Origin: Anaerolineae bacterium
GTDB lineage: Bacteria; Chloroflexota; Anaerolineae; Aggregatilineales; Phototrophicaceae
DNA: 64,000 nt
Direction: 5' to 3'
Assembly (NCBI GenBank): GCA_022823945.1
Contig: JAJEBK010000032.1
Location: 124,001-188,000, forward strand
Every line of letters starts with the position of its first letter. Within the stretch, counting starts at the first letter, position 1. The position numbers and the translations under genes are program-made. A model generated the notes under the pieces. The model saw nothing but the letters and a program-made list of their open reading frames with translations. It ran no database searches and was not told the origin of the DNA. Shown here piece by piece: positions 7,747-15,033 of this stretch.

Positions 7747-8588
7747 GCTTCTATCCTGTTTAGTTCGCGTTCTATTTCTTCCTTGGTGGGCGCGCTGTCC
7801 AGGCTGGCGCGGGTCACGGAATAGGCTGCCAGCCGTCCAGCCAGGCGCACAGCCGCCGGCACATCGCCATCAAGCCGCTGCAAACTGCCGAGCAGCGCCG
7901 CCGCGAAGACATCGCCAGCCCCGGTCAAGTCGCGCGCGGTCACATCCAGGCTTTCGTAGCGCATTTCCCCGCCTGCATGATAATGGGTGCCGCCATCGCG
8001 ACCGTTGGTCACCACCAGGTGCTGGCAGACGCAGCGCATCTCGTCGGTCAACTGTGGATACAGGCGGATGTCTTCTTCGCTGTAGACGACGATATGGATC
8101 TGTCGCAGCGCATCGGCATCGAACCAGCGCCGAAATTTGACCAGGCCATCGGCATCCCAGCGCCGCAGCATGCCTTGCAGCGTCAGCATCTTGGTCGCAT
8201 TGGGGAAGCGGCTTGCCAATTCCAGCGGGTCAATCTCGGCCGCCAGCGGTCCCATGTGCAGGTAAGGCGCGTCTGTCCAGCCAACTGGCACATGCTCATA
8301 ACGCAAAGGCTTGGCCGTGGCGCGCACGAATTGCTGACGGCCGGCTGCGGAATAGACATTCTCATAGGTCAATGAGTTTTTGGCGGGCAGGCTGACCAGT
8401 TCGCCGTGCGGCAGCAAGTGTTTGAGCAAAGGCTCAGCGTAGGCTGCGCTGGTCAGCACGCCGACTCGGTGACCAAAAGCGGCATAAGTCGGCGCGGCAT
8501 AGGCGACAGTGCCGCCCAGCATGCGACCGCCCGGCACCAGATCGGCGGTCAAGTGTCCGATGGTCAGGATATCAATTGGAGAGGGCAT
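7743..8588 (-). CDS. PfkB/ribokinase family sugar kinase
   Basis: 281 residues. The C-terminal PfkB signature LTGAGDVFAAALLGSL contains the catalytic aspartate and anion hole. The N-terminus (DILTIGHLTADLVPGG, LGGTVAYAA) is the usual substrate-binding part. It is slightly short for the family, and the lid region is hard to define. The natural substrate is unknown. A psuG gene lies at 55.9 kb, and its partner PsuK is also a PfkB enzyme, but distance gives no reason to link them. The gene follows jag by 21 nt and overlaps the amidohydrolase gene. Confidence 0.85.
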   Translation of the reverse strand: MPSPIDILTIGHLTADLVPGGRMLGGTVAYAAPTYAAFGHRVGVLTSAAYAEPLLKHLLPHGELVSLPAKNSLTYENVYSAAGRQQFVRATAKPLRYEHVPVGWTDAPYLHMGPLAAEIDPLELASRFPNATKMLTLQGMLRRWDADGLVKFRRWFDADALRQIHIVVYSEEDIRLYPQLTDEMRCVCQHLVVTNGRDGGTHYHAGGEMRYESLDVTARDLTGAGDVFAAALLGSLQRLDGDVPAAVRLAGRLAAYSVTRASLDSAPTKEEIERELNRIEA

Positions 8589-8609
8589 GGCTGTGGCGCG
8601 CCGTTGGGA

Positions 8610-9377
8610 CTAATTGGGCACGATGGTAACTTTACGCGCGCGGCCTTCGCCAACGCTTTGCGTGCTCACATCTTCGTTATCGCGCAGGGTGAGATGAATG
8701 ATGCGGCGTTCGCTGGGCTGCATCGGCTCGAGCGTGATGGTGCGACCTTGCTGAACAGCTTGCTTAGCCATGCGTTTGGCGAGTCCGCGCAGCCGGTTGG
8801 ATCGTCCCGTCTTGTAGCCTTCGGCATCGATGATGATATTGGCGCGTCGCTCCAGTTTGCGGCTGCAGATCAAGCGCACGATGTGCTGCAGGGAAGCCAG
8901 TGTTTCTCCGCGCCGCCCGATCAGCCGGTTGATGCGTTTGCCAGTGATATTCAGCATCCAGTGCGGGTCTTCGCCCTCATCATCGTCGCTGCGGTTTATG
9001 TTGATTTGCGCGTCAATGCGCATGCGCGTCAGCAACTCTTCCAGCACTTCCACTCCAACAGTCGCATCTTCGTCCAGCTCGACATCTGCGACCACAGTGA
9101 TTGCGCCGGTGGCTGGTTCTTGGTCGGGGGGCTCGTCGTATGCTTGGTCGAACTCCTCACCCAGGTCTTGGGGATACCCTTCGGGTTCCGCGGCTTTGCG
9201 CTGGCCGATCAGCACCAGACGCACCCGCGCCTCTCGAGCGCCGAAACCGAACAAACCTGTGTTGGGTTCTTCCAGCACTTCCACCATGACATCGGCGGGC
9301 GCGGCGTTGAGCTGAGACAAGCCCTTGCTGATAGCTGCGTCTACCGAGTTGGCGGTAACTTCAATCATCTCCATCAT
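8610..9377 (-). CDS. jag: RNA-binding protein Jag/KhpB (SpoIIIJ-associated)
   Basis: 255 residues with the three Jag parts in order. First is an N-terminal Jag_N domain (EVTANSVDAAISKGL, TGLFGFGAREARVRL). An acidic linker rich in D/E/P follows at about 70-100. Next is a KH domain containing GRRGETLASLQHIV. Last is an R3H domain with RLRGLAKRMAKQAV and MQPSERRIIHLTLRD. KhpB proteins bind small RNAs and mRNAs and affect cell-envelope growth. The gene follows yidC by 32 nt, the usual arrangement in Gram-positive-like bacteria. The ATG at 9377 has AAGGA close by. Confidence 0.95.
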   Translation of the reverse strand: MMEMIEVTANSVDAAISKGLSQLNAAPADVMVEVLEEPNTGLFGFGAREARVRLVLIGQRKAAEPEGYPQDLGEEFDQAYDEPPDQEPATGAITVVADVELDEDATVGVEVLEELLTRMRIDAQININRSDDDEGEDPHWMLNITGKRINRLIGRRGETLASLQHIVRLICSRKLERRANIIIDAEGYKTGRSNRLRGLAKRMAKQAVQQGRTITLEPMQPSERRIIHLTLRDNEDVSTQSVGEGRARKVTIVPN

Positions 9378-9409
9378 CTGTTCCTTTGCATTGGCTGCGG
9401 CGGACGCGT

Positions 9410-10309
9410 TTATTTTTTGCGCGGCTTCTTTTTCTTGCTGCGCCGCGGCTTCTTGGGGCTTGGCTCATCGTCGGCGAAAACCACTTCCACCGGCGCTTCA
9501 TCCCCTTTGCCACCAAAGACTCGCTCCAGCACACGCCGTCCCTGGGGGCTGTATTGCACCATGCCGATGAGATTGGATGTCACGAAATAGAGCGACAAAC
9601 CCACCGAAAACGACAGCGAGAAGAAACCGAACATAATGGGCATGATGGTCGTCATGCTCTTGGTCATGGCGGCTGCCTGCCCGCCGGGATTGCTGTCTTC
9701 TTCATCATCGTCGTCTTTTTTGCTGGACTTCTGCCCGGTCATGGACATGGTCAGCTTCTGCTGCGCCCAGGTGGTGATCAACACCAGCAGCGGCAAGGCC
9801 AGGGCATAAGGGGGGTTTTCTGTCGGCGCGAGCGTCAAATCCAAAGTCGGCAGCAAGTCTGTCAACTGGGGGATGGGCGACCACAGGCGTTGCAGGGGAA
9901 TCAGCGAATCCAGGCCCGGGATGAGCAGCCGCTCGGACAAATCGACCAACTGGAAAGGCGTGGCCGCCAGCGCAAAGAAAATCGCCTGATACAAACCGAT
10001 CAGGATCGGAAACTGAATTAACATAGGGAAGCAGCCGCCAACGGGATTGACCTTGTTTTCCCGATACAGCTTCATCTGCGCCTGCGACATTTTCTCTTTG
10101 TCGTTCTTGTATTTCTCTTGCAGTTTCTTCAGCTGTGGCTGCAATTGCTGCATACGCCGCGACGACTCTTGCTGCTTGGCAAAAAGTGGCCAAGTCAGCA
10201 CGCGGATAATCACCGTTAGCACGATGATGGCCAGGACGATATCCTGGTTCAGCGCCGAATAGAGCCAGGCCAGTATGGTGACAAAAGGGTTTAATATCAG
10301 ATCCCACAT
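9410..10309 (-). CDS. yidC: Membrane protein insertase YidC (Oxa1 type)
   Basis: 299 residues; inserts proteins into the cytoplasmic membrane alone or with Sec. The short Oxa1-like form starts directly with a helix (WDLILNPFVTILAWLYSAL) and lacks the large periplasmic domain of proteobacterial YidC. The substrate-groove arginine lies in the first helical region (VIIRVLTWPLF). The coiled cytoplasmic hairpin LQPQLKKLQEKYKNDKEKM is typical. The C-terminal tail is strongly basic (KKPRRSKKKKPRKK) and probably binds ribosomes. The ATG at 10309 is preferred over an upstream in-frame codon because AGGAG lies just before it and the family begins here. Confidence 0.95.
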   Translation of the reverse strand: MWDLILNPFVTILAWLYSALNQDIVLAIIVLTVIIRVLTWPLFAKQQESSRRMQQLQPQLKKLQEKYKNDKEKMSQAQMKLYRENKVNPVGGCFPMLIQFPILIGLYQAIFFALAATPFQLVDLSERLLIPGLDSLIPLQRLWSPIPQLTDLLPTLDLTLAPTENPPYALALPLLVLITTWAQQKLTMSMTGQKSSKKDDDDEEDSNPGGQAAAMTKSMTTIMPIMFGFFSLSFSVGLSLYFVTSNLIGMVQYSPQGRRVLERVFGGKGDEAPVEVVFADDEPSPKKPRRSKKKKPRKK

Positions 10310-10331
10310 GCAGGCATGCTCCTGTAATGGC

Positions 10332-11498
10332 TCAGCGCGGGTAGACCCAGGTTTGGCGGCCGTCAATGCCAAAAGCGATCAACAGGCGGCCGTCGTGCAT
10401 CGATGTAACCAGCAGCAGCGGCTCATCAATATCCAGCGTTTCGCTCGGTTCCAGCAGCAGCATATCGCCCAGCAGCTCGGGACGGTCGTCAACTTCGCGA
10501 GCATTGATGAGCGCGCCGTCATAGCGGTCCAGCCAATAGACCTTGCCATCGCGCGAGGCGACTACAACGCGGTCATCAACCACCAGCGGACCCGCCCGGA
10601 TGCCACGCTCGGCGATCTGCTGCGACCAGCGCAAAGCCAGGCCCGCTTCCGCGTCCAGCGCATGCACATAGCCGCTCAAATCAGCCAGATAGACAAAACC
10701 GTCCTCATCGATGGCTGGCGTGCCCCAAACCCAGTTCTGCGTCTCATAGCTGCTGAGAATCACGCCATCCAGCGAAATCTCAAAGAAGCGCTTGTTGAAA
10801 CTGCCGACATACAGGCGATCGTTGGCCAGCAACGGCGTCGAAGCCACCGCTCCGCCCAGGTCGGCCGCCCATTGAATCGCGCCGTTCTTGCGGTCGACCG
10901 CGTACAAGTGATGGTCGAGTGAGGGGAAGATGATGCTGTCGTCCACCAGCAGCGGCTTCGCCCAGATGCCTTCTTCGGTGGGGACGCGCCACAGCTCGTG
11001 AAAACCATCCAGGCTATACGCGCCCAGCCCGCCATCCTGGAAAGGCACATAGAGCACGCCATCTGCCGCAAGCATGCTGGCGACGACCTTGTCTTCGATT
11101 GGTATCGCGCGCACCAGCTCGACCACCACCGAATCGACGCGCAGCAGCCGTTTGTTGTTGTCGGCGATGAGCATGGTTTCGCTATCAATTGGGATAGGCT
11201 GGGCATAGAATTGCCCGCCACCGTTGTCCGAGCCGCGGAATATCCAACTGCGCGGGTTGCCATCGTTGTCGCGCAAGGGCTGCCCGTTGACCGGGTTGAG
11301 CAAGCGCGCCGGCAAGCCATTGGACGGCGTCAGCAGCGCCACATCGTTGTTGTATGCCAGCGCGATATGCTGCTCACCATTCAGGTCGATCAATCCGACC
11401 GAGGGCCAGCTGACCCCCATGCGCCCGCCGACGCAGGCGGTCAAGCTAAACAAGCACAGCAGCAATAGCGCCAGGCGCAGTGTTTGGGAGGTCTTCAA
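10332..11498 (-). CDS. PQQ-like beta-propeller lipoprotein
   Basis: 388 residues from a TTG start with AGGAG six bases upstream. The signal peptide ends in a lipobox (LTAC), so the mature protein is a lipid-anchored extracytoplasmic protein. The body is a series of PQQ-type blades, each with a Y/W-D/L-x-G/A pattern (VYWLDRYDGALI, LYAVDRKNGAIQWAADLGG, VHALDAEAGLALRW). The fold is like BamB. It is inserted between yidD and yidC, a position where no such gene is usually found. A role in assembling or quality-checking exported proteins is inference only. Confidence 0.8.
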   Translation of the reverse strand: MKTSQTLRLALLLLCLFSLTACVGGRMGVSWPSVGLIDLNGEQHIALAYNNDVALLTPSNGLPARLLNPVNGQPLRDNDGNPRSWIFRGSDNGGGQFYAQPIPIDSETMLIADNNKRLLRVDSVVVELVRAIPIEDKVVASMLAADGVLYVPFQDGGLGAYSLDGFHELWRVPTEEGIWAKPLLVDDSIIFPSLDHHLYAVDRKNGAIQWAADLGGAVASTPLLANDRLYVGSFNKRFFEISLDGVILSSYETQNWVWGTPAIDEDGFVYLADLSGYVHALDAEAGLALRWSQQIAERGIRAGPLVVDDRVVVASRDGKVYWLDRYDGALINAREVDDRPELLGDMLLLEPSETLDIDEPLLLVTSMHDGRLLIAFGIDGRQTWVYPR

Positions 11499-11501
11499 GC
11501 T

Positions 11502-11720
11502 TCACTCCTTGGGCGGGACAGGGTCATAACCGCCGGGATGCAAGGGATGGCAACGACAGATCCGCCTGAAGCCCAGCCAACTTCCCTTGATCGGACCATA
11601 TATTTCGATCGCCTCGTATGTATACACTGAGCAGGTCGGCGTGAAGCGACAAGCGGACGGCAGCAAAGGCGAGACAAATCGCTTGTATCCGCCTATCATG
11701 CGTAGTAGCAGCCACTTCAA
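11502..11720 (-). CDS. yidD: Membrane protein insertion efficiency factor YidD
   Basis: 72 residues matching the whole YidD family from the first residue: [20 protein letters not shown], then the conserved cysteine-rich part [16 protein letters not shown] and the C-terminal [18 protein letters not shown]. It starts with TTG five bases after the rnpA stop. An internal ATG at 11699 would remove the conserved N-terminus. YidD is a peripheral membrane protein that helps YidC-dependent insertion. Confidence 0.95.
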   Translation of the reverse strand: MKWLLLRMIGGYKRFVSPLLPSACRFTPTCSVYTYEAIEIYGPIKGSWLGFRRICRCHPLHPGGYDPVPPKE

Positions 11721-11724
11721 GCGG

Positions 11725-12066
11725 TCACCCGCTTTCGACCAGTCGCGCTTGTGAGAACATACGCTTGATTATACGCTGCAACTCAAAAAAAGGTTGCCGC
11801 AAGACTGCTCGCCTCGGCAGCAGCACGATATCAAAGCCTTGATGCAAGTCTTTGTGCAAGGTCATAAGCAGCGCGCGCAGCCGCCGTTTGATGCGATTGC
11901 GCTCGACAGCCATGCCCAGCCGTCTGCCAGCCACGATGCCATAGCGATTGTGCGCCAGGGAATTCTCGCATAGACGCAACAGCAACAGGCGATGGCGATA
12001 TGACCTGCCCTGTCGCCGGACACGCGAGAAATCTGCCGGTCGCCGCAACCGCAAAGCGCGTTTCAT
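11725..12066 (-). CDS. rnpA: Ribonuclease P protein component
   Basis: 113 residues; the protein subunit of RNase P, which trims the 5' ends of tRNA precursors. The RNR motif of the family appears as [11 protein letters not shown] near residue 55, preceded by [13 protein letters not shown]. The start lies 4 nt after the rpmH stop, giving the near-universal rpmH-rnpA pair. Confidence 0.96.
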   Translation of the reverse strand: MKRALRLRRPADFSRVRRQGRSYRHRLLLLRLCENSLAHNRYGIVAGRRLGMAVERNRIKRRLRALLMTLHKDLHQGFDIVLLPRRAVLRQPFFELQRIIKRMFSQARLVESG

Positions 12067-12070
12067 CGCT

Positions 12071-12250
12071 TTAACTGGCGTTCCAGTTCACCTTTTTGAC
12101 ATGGTTCGGGGTAACCGCCAACTGGTGGCGACCACGATGACGTCGTGCCTTCAGTACATTGCGCCCAGAGCGCGTGCTCATGCGCTTACGAAAGCCATGC
12201 ACTCTTTTACGCCGGCGAACCTTGGGCTGCCAGGTACGTTTAGTAGACAT
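12071..12250 (-). CDS. rpmH: 50S ribosomal protein L34
   Basis: A short, very basic 59-residue protein read from the ATG at 12250. It begins [20 protein letters not shown] and continues [20 protein letters not shown], the invariant core of L34. It has a C-terminal extension of about 13 residues ([13 protein letters not shown]) beyond the usual 44-47. The coding length is below common gene-finder cut-offs. It heads the operon rpmH-rnpA-yidD-lipoprotein-yidC-jag, with its promoter at 12293-12321. Confidence 0.97.
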   Translation of the reverse strand: MSTKRTWQPKVRRRKRVHGFRKRMSTRSGRNVLKARRHRGRHQLAVTPNHVKKVNWNAS

Positions 12251-12292
12251 CAGTTCAGCCTTTTTCTACTCACGCTTTCAGACTTGTGAGAC

Positions 12293-12321
12293 AGTATAGT
12301 CTAGCGCAGCAAACAGGTCAA
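12293..12321 (-). promoter_or_regulatory. Promoter of the rpmH-yidC-jag operon
   Basis: Minus strand TTGACC (12316-12321), exactly 17 nt, TATACT (12293-12298). The start is expected near 12286, about 36 nt before rpmH. Confidence 0.8.
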
Positions 12322-12381
12322 GCGCGGCTTGGCGGCATTGCGCGTTGCAAACAGCAGAATCCATAGACGTCTAACCTGCGC

Positions 12382-12410
12382 TTGACGATGCGCGCACGGC
12401 TGGCTAGGAT
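12382..12410 (+). promoter_or_regulatory. Promoter of the three-gene unknown cluster
   Basis: TTGACG (12382-12387), a 17-nt spacer and TAGGAT (12405-12410), about 37 nt before the GTG start. The same TAGGAT -10 box with a 17-nt spacer is used before gltB. Confidence 0.65.
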
Positions 12411-12446
12411 AGCGGCTGCAACAGGCAGATTGGGAGGTGGCGCACC

Positions 12447-14021
12447 GTGCTGCCAGCACACCATTGGGCGTATGACTTCGCTATTGGCGCTGATGATATT
12501 GAAGGCATCACCAACCTGCTGCTTGAAAATGAGACCCCCCTGACCGCTATCGAGTTGGCGACCGCCATCGTCAAGAGGCGCGAGAACGAATCCCGCCGCC
12601 GACTCAAGCAGCAATACGCAGGCACGAAGCTCTACCGACCCGCCGACAGCTACCAGGTTGGCGATCGGCTGACCTTTGCTGCGCTGGACTATGCCACCGG
12701 ACATATCACCAACCTGCGCACAGGCACCAGCGCAGATTTCAGTTCTATCCAGGTCGCGGCTGTTGAGTTCGACGAAGCCAGCCACCAGCCGCAGGGCGCG
12801 CGCGAATTTGTCGTGGAATTCCCAGGCGACCATCCGCTCAACAACGCGCAGCAAAATAGCCATCCCAGCCAGTTGAAAGCCGACTACACGCTGAACGACA
12901 TCATTCGCAACCCGCAGACGACGATAGTCGAACAGGTCAACGACTCGCTCGAACGCAATCCCGATCTCGTGCGTATCGCCGGCACCTGGTTCGTGCGCGA
13001 GCTGATGGTTGAGGTCGATATCGGGCATCTCCATCTGGCCGAGGCCGTGCTGGATATGCATGCTGGCGGACCGCTGAGCCCGCAGCAGATTCTGGCAGAG
13101 ATTGGCGGACTGGGCGATATGCCCATCCCCTTGCAGATATTTTCGCTGAATTATGCGATGAATCACGACGAGCGCTTCGATGAAGTAGGACCTGCCGGCC
13201 AAGTGCTTTGGCATCTCAAATCACTGCTGCCGCGCATGGTCTTGCAAGTGCCGGCGATTTTGCAATATGCGCCGCTGGAATACGACCGCCGCCAACTAAC
13301 GCGAGAGATGCTGCAGCTAGAATATGACCTGGATGACGAGCATTCGGCGCTGACATCGCCGCGCCCGGAAGATGAAGTCAGCATTACTTTGATCTATCCG
13401 CATCGGCGCGTCGGCACACTGCCCATCAATTCCGAGACTCGACACATCTTCCCCGATGCCAAGACGCCGCGCATCGCCGTCACGCTCATTGATTTGCTGG
13501 ACAAAAGCGAATATCGCTGCTGGGTGGTTCACGAGCACAAGTATGTATTTGGTTTGTCGCCGTTGTATCAGAAACATCATCTGCCGGTCGGCGCGTATGC
13601 CTATCTCAACCGCACAGACGACCCCGCTCGCATCGAAATTGAATTTGATAGTTACCGTCCGCGCACCGAGTGGATTCCGCTGGCGAACCGCACCGAAGAC
13701 GACCGACTGCGCTTCCAGACCGCCAAACGGGCTGTTGGCGCGGATTATGACGAAATGATTATCGTCGGCGTTGGCAACCTGGCGGAAGTCGACAAACTGG
13801 GCAAGGATATCCAGACCAGGCAGGTCGCTTTGATCAGCTTGCTGCGCAGCCTCATCCACGAGCTCAGCCGCCAGAATCCGCAAGGCACGGTGCATGCAAA
13901 AGTGCTCTACAGCGCGCTCAATATCTTGCGGCGCTGCCCGCCCGCGCCCATGTTCGCCGCGCTGCTGTCCAGCCCCGACTTCGAGTATGTGGGTGGCAAT
14001 TACTGGAAACTGAGCCACTAG
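12447..14021 (+). CDS. Conserved protein of unknown function with winged-helix-like segments
   Basis: 524 residues from a GTG preceded by GGGAGGTGG. I do not recognise the family. The N-terminal 45 residues and the segment at about 195-260 (GGPLSPQQILAEIGG, then LNYAMNHDERFDEVGPAGQV) look like HARE-HTH-type winged helices, as in the RNA polymerase delta subunit. The C-terminus (APMFAALLSSPDFEYVGGNYWKLS) has the same ending pattern. A short beta-rich segment (YRPADSYQVGDRLTFAALD) lies between the first two. The middle and C-terminal region (about 280-450) is rich in beta strands. This suggests a DNA- or polymerase-associated protein, but that is inference. It heads a tight run of three unknown genes facing away from rpmH. 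Confidence 0.7.
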   Translation: MLPAHHWAYDFAIGADDIEGITNLLLENETPLTAIELATAIVKRRENESRRRLKQQYAGTKLYRPADSYQVGDRLTFAALDYATGHITNLRTGTSADFSSIQVAAVEFDEASHQPQGAREFVVEFPGDHPLNNAQQNSHPSQLKADYTLNDIIRNPQTTIVEQVNDSLERNPDLVRIAGTWFVRELMVEVDIGHLHLAEAVLDMHAGGPLSPQQILAEIGGLGDMPIPLQIFSLNYAMNHDERFDEVGPAGQVLWHLKSLLPRMVLQVPAILQYAPLEYDRRQLTREMLQLEYDLDDEHSALTSPRPEDEVSITLIYPHRRVGTLPINSETRHIFPDAKTPRIAVTLIDLLDKSEYRCWVVHEHKYVFGLSPLYQKHHLPVGAYAYLNRTDDPARIEIEFDSYRPRTEWIPLANRTEDDRLRFQTAKRAVGADYDEMIIVGVGNLAEVDKLGKDIQTRQVALISLLRSLIHELSRQNPQGTVHAKVLYSALNILRRCPPAPMFAALLSSPDFEYVGGNYWKLSH

Positions 14022-14037
14022 TCACAGAGGAAGGCGC

Positions 14038-14463
14038 ATGGCGCTCAATTATCTGATCAAGCCCGGCGTCGAGACCAAATTCGCTATCGACTACGATTGG
14101 TGGGAGCAAAGCCGCGATGACCTGCAGGTGTATCTGCTCACGCACCTGACGCCCGAGCAGCAAAACACATTGGCGCAAGGCGACCTGCAAGAAGTCTTCG
14201 ATTATGTCGATCCACAGACCGGCGAGGTTTTCCAGCGCGACCGGCTGGGCTTGGCGCTGACAGAATCGGCGCAGCACGACGACCTCTTCCCCGAGCACAT
14301 CGGCTTGATCGACAGCGTCTTCCGTGCCCTGCTGATCAATGACAACCGTCCGCTGAATGCGCTGGAGCTGGCAGAGATCACCGGTCGCGATGCCGCAACC
14401 ATATTGAAGACCATCGGCGGCGTGCGCATTTATCGCGGCATCCGCCCCTTCCACGGCGACTGA
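14038..14463 (+). CDS. Conserved protein of unknown function, possible winged helix at C-terminus
   Basis: 141 residues; ATG with GAGGAAGG upstream, 16 nt after the previous gene. The N-terminal half is acidic and aromatic (FAIDYDWWEQSRDDLQVYLL). The C-terminal third (LIDSVFRALLINDNRPLNAL, then ELAEITGRDAATILKTIGG) looks like a small helix-turn-helix ending in a beta strand (VRIYRGIRPF), similar in plan to parts of the upstream protein. No enzyme motif is visible. It probably works with its two neighbours. Confidence 0.65.
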   Translation: MALNYLIKPGVETKFAIDYDWWEQSRDDLQVYLLTHLTPEQQNTLAQGDLQEVFDYVDPQTGEVFQRDRLGLALTESAQHDDLFPEHIGLIDSVFRALLINDNRPLNALELAEITGRDAATILKTIGGVRIYRGIRPFHGD

Positions 14464-14473
14464 GAGCCCTTCC

Positions 14474-14896
14474 ATGTCACGCGTCATCAACACCAACAGC
14501 CCGGGCAAACGCCGCAATGCGCAGTTGCGCACCATCGCCGAGATCTTGCGAAGGCTCAGCCAGCAGCGCGAAGTGTCGCAGGAAACCAAAGACATGGTGG
14601 CGGCACTGGTCTATTGCCTGCGGGTGATCGACGACACTGTCGAAGAATCGACGCGCGCTTGGGAAAAACGCGGCTACTGGAAAAAAGCCGATGACTTTCA
14701 GCAGAAGTGGTGGTGGGCATCGCTGGAGGCGCAAAGCATTGAGAAGTTGGTCAAAGACGGCAATTGGCATCTGCTGCCCGAAGCGATGATCAAGCTGCTG
14801 CCACGAGTCGCTCACATCCAGCTCAACCGAATGACGCGCGACCCATCTGCCTGGACGGGTGCCTACGAGAAGCTGGCCGGGCACAGCCAGGACTGA
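14474..14896 (+). CDS. Conserved all-helical protein of unknown function
   Basis: 140 residues, 10 nt after the previous stop. Predicted to be mostly helical, with a Trp-rich centre (TRAWEKRGYWKKADDFQQKWWW) and a basic N-terminus (SPGKRRNAQLRTIAEILRRL). No known family is recognised. The tight spacing says it belongs to the same transcript as the two preceding genes. Confidence 0.65.
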   Translation: MSRVINTNSPGKRRNAQLRTIAEILRRLSQQREVSQETKDMVAALVYCLRVIDDTVEESTRAWEKRGYWKKADDFQQKWWWASLEAQSIEKLVKDGNWHLLPEAMIKLLPRVAHIQLNRMTRDPSAWTGAYEKLAGHSQD

Positions 14897-14918
14897 GCCA
14901 CGGGGAGTGGTGACATAC

Positions 14919-14947
14919 TGGGCAACTTGCCCAAGACCCTGTATACT
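14919..14947 (+). promoter_or_regulatory. Palindrome overlapping a putative promoter of the first pucR-type gene
   Basis: TGGGCAA-C-TTGCCCA (14919-14933) is a 7+1+7 palindrome lying where the -35 box of a TATACT -10 (14942-14947) would be. This is the expected layout for autoregulation or repression. No good TTGACA-like -35 is present. Confidence 0.45.
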
Positions 14948-15033
14948 CTGTCCAAGCGACAATTGGCAACCGTGCGCAGGCTGCCCCATGCAGCGCTGTT
15001 GATGAGTGTGCCGATGCCAAGACGGACAGCGCC

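Noticed and set aside
7743..8588. PfkB kinase as the PsuK partner of psuG
   Set aside because: The genes are 47 kb apart in different operons. Nothing in the sequence distinguishes PsuK from other PfkB kinases here.
12251..12446. Possible replication origin next to rpmH
   Set aside because: No TTATCCACA-like DnaA boxes, AT-rich region or dnaA/dnaN genes are present. The stretch is explained by two divergent promoters.
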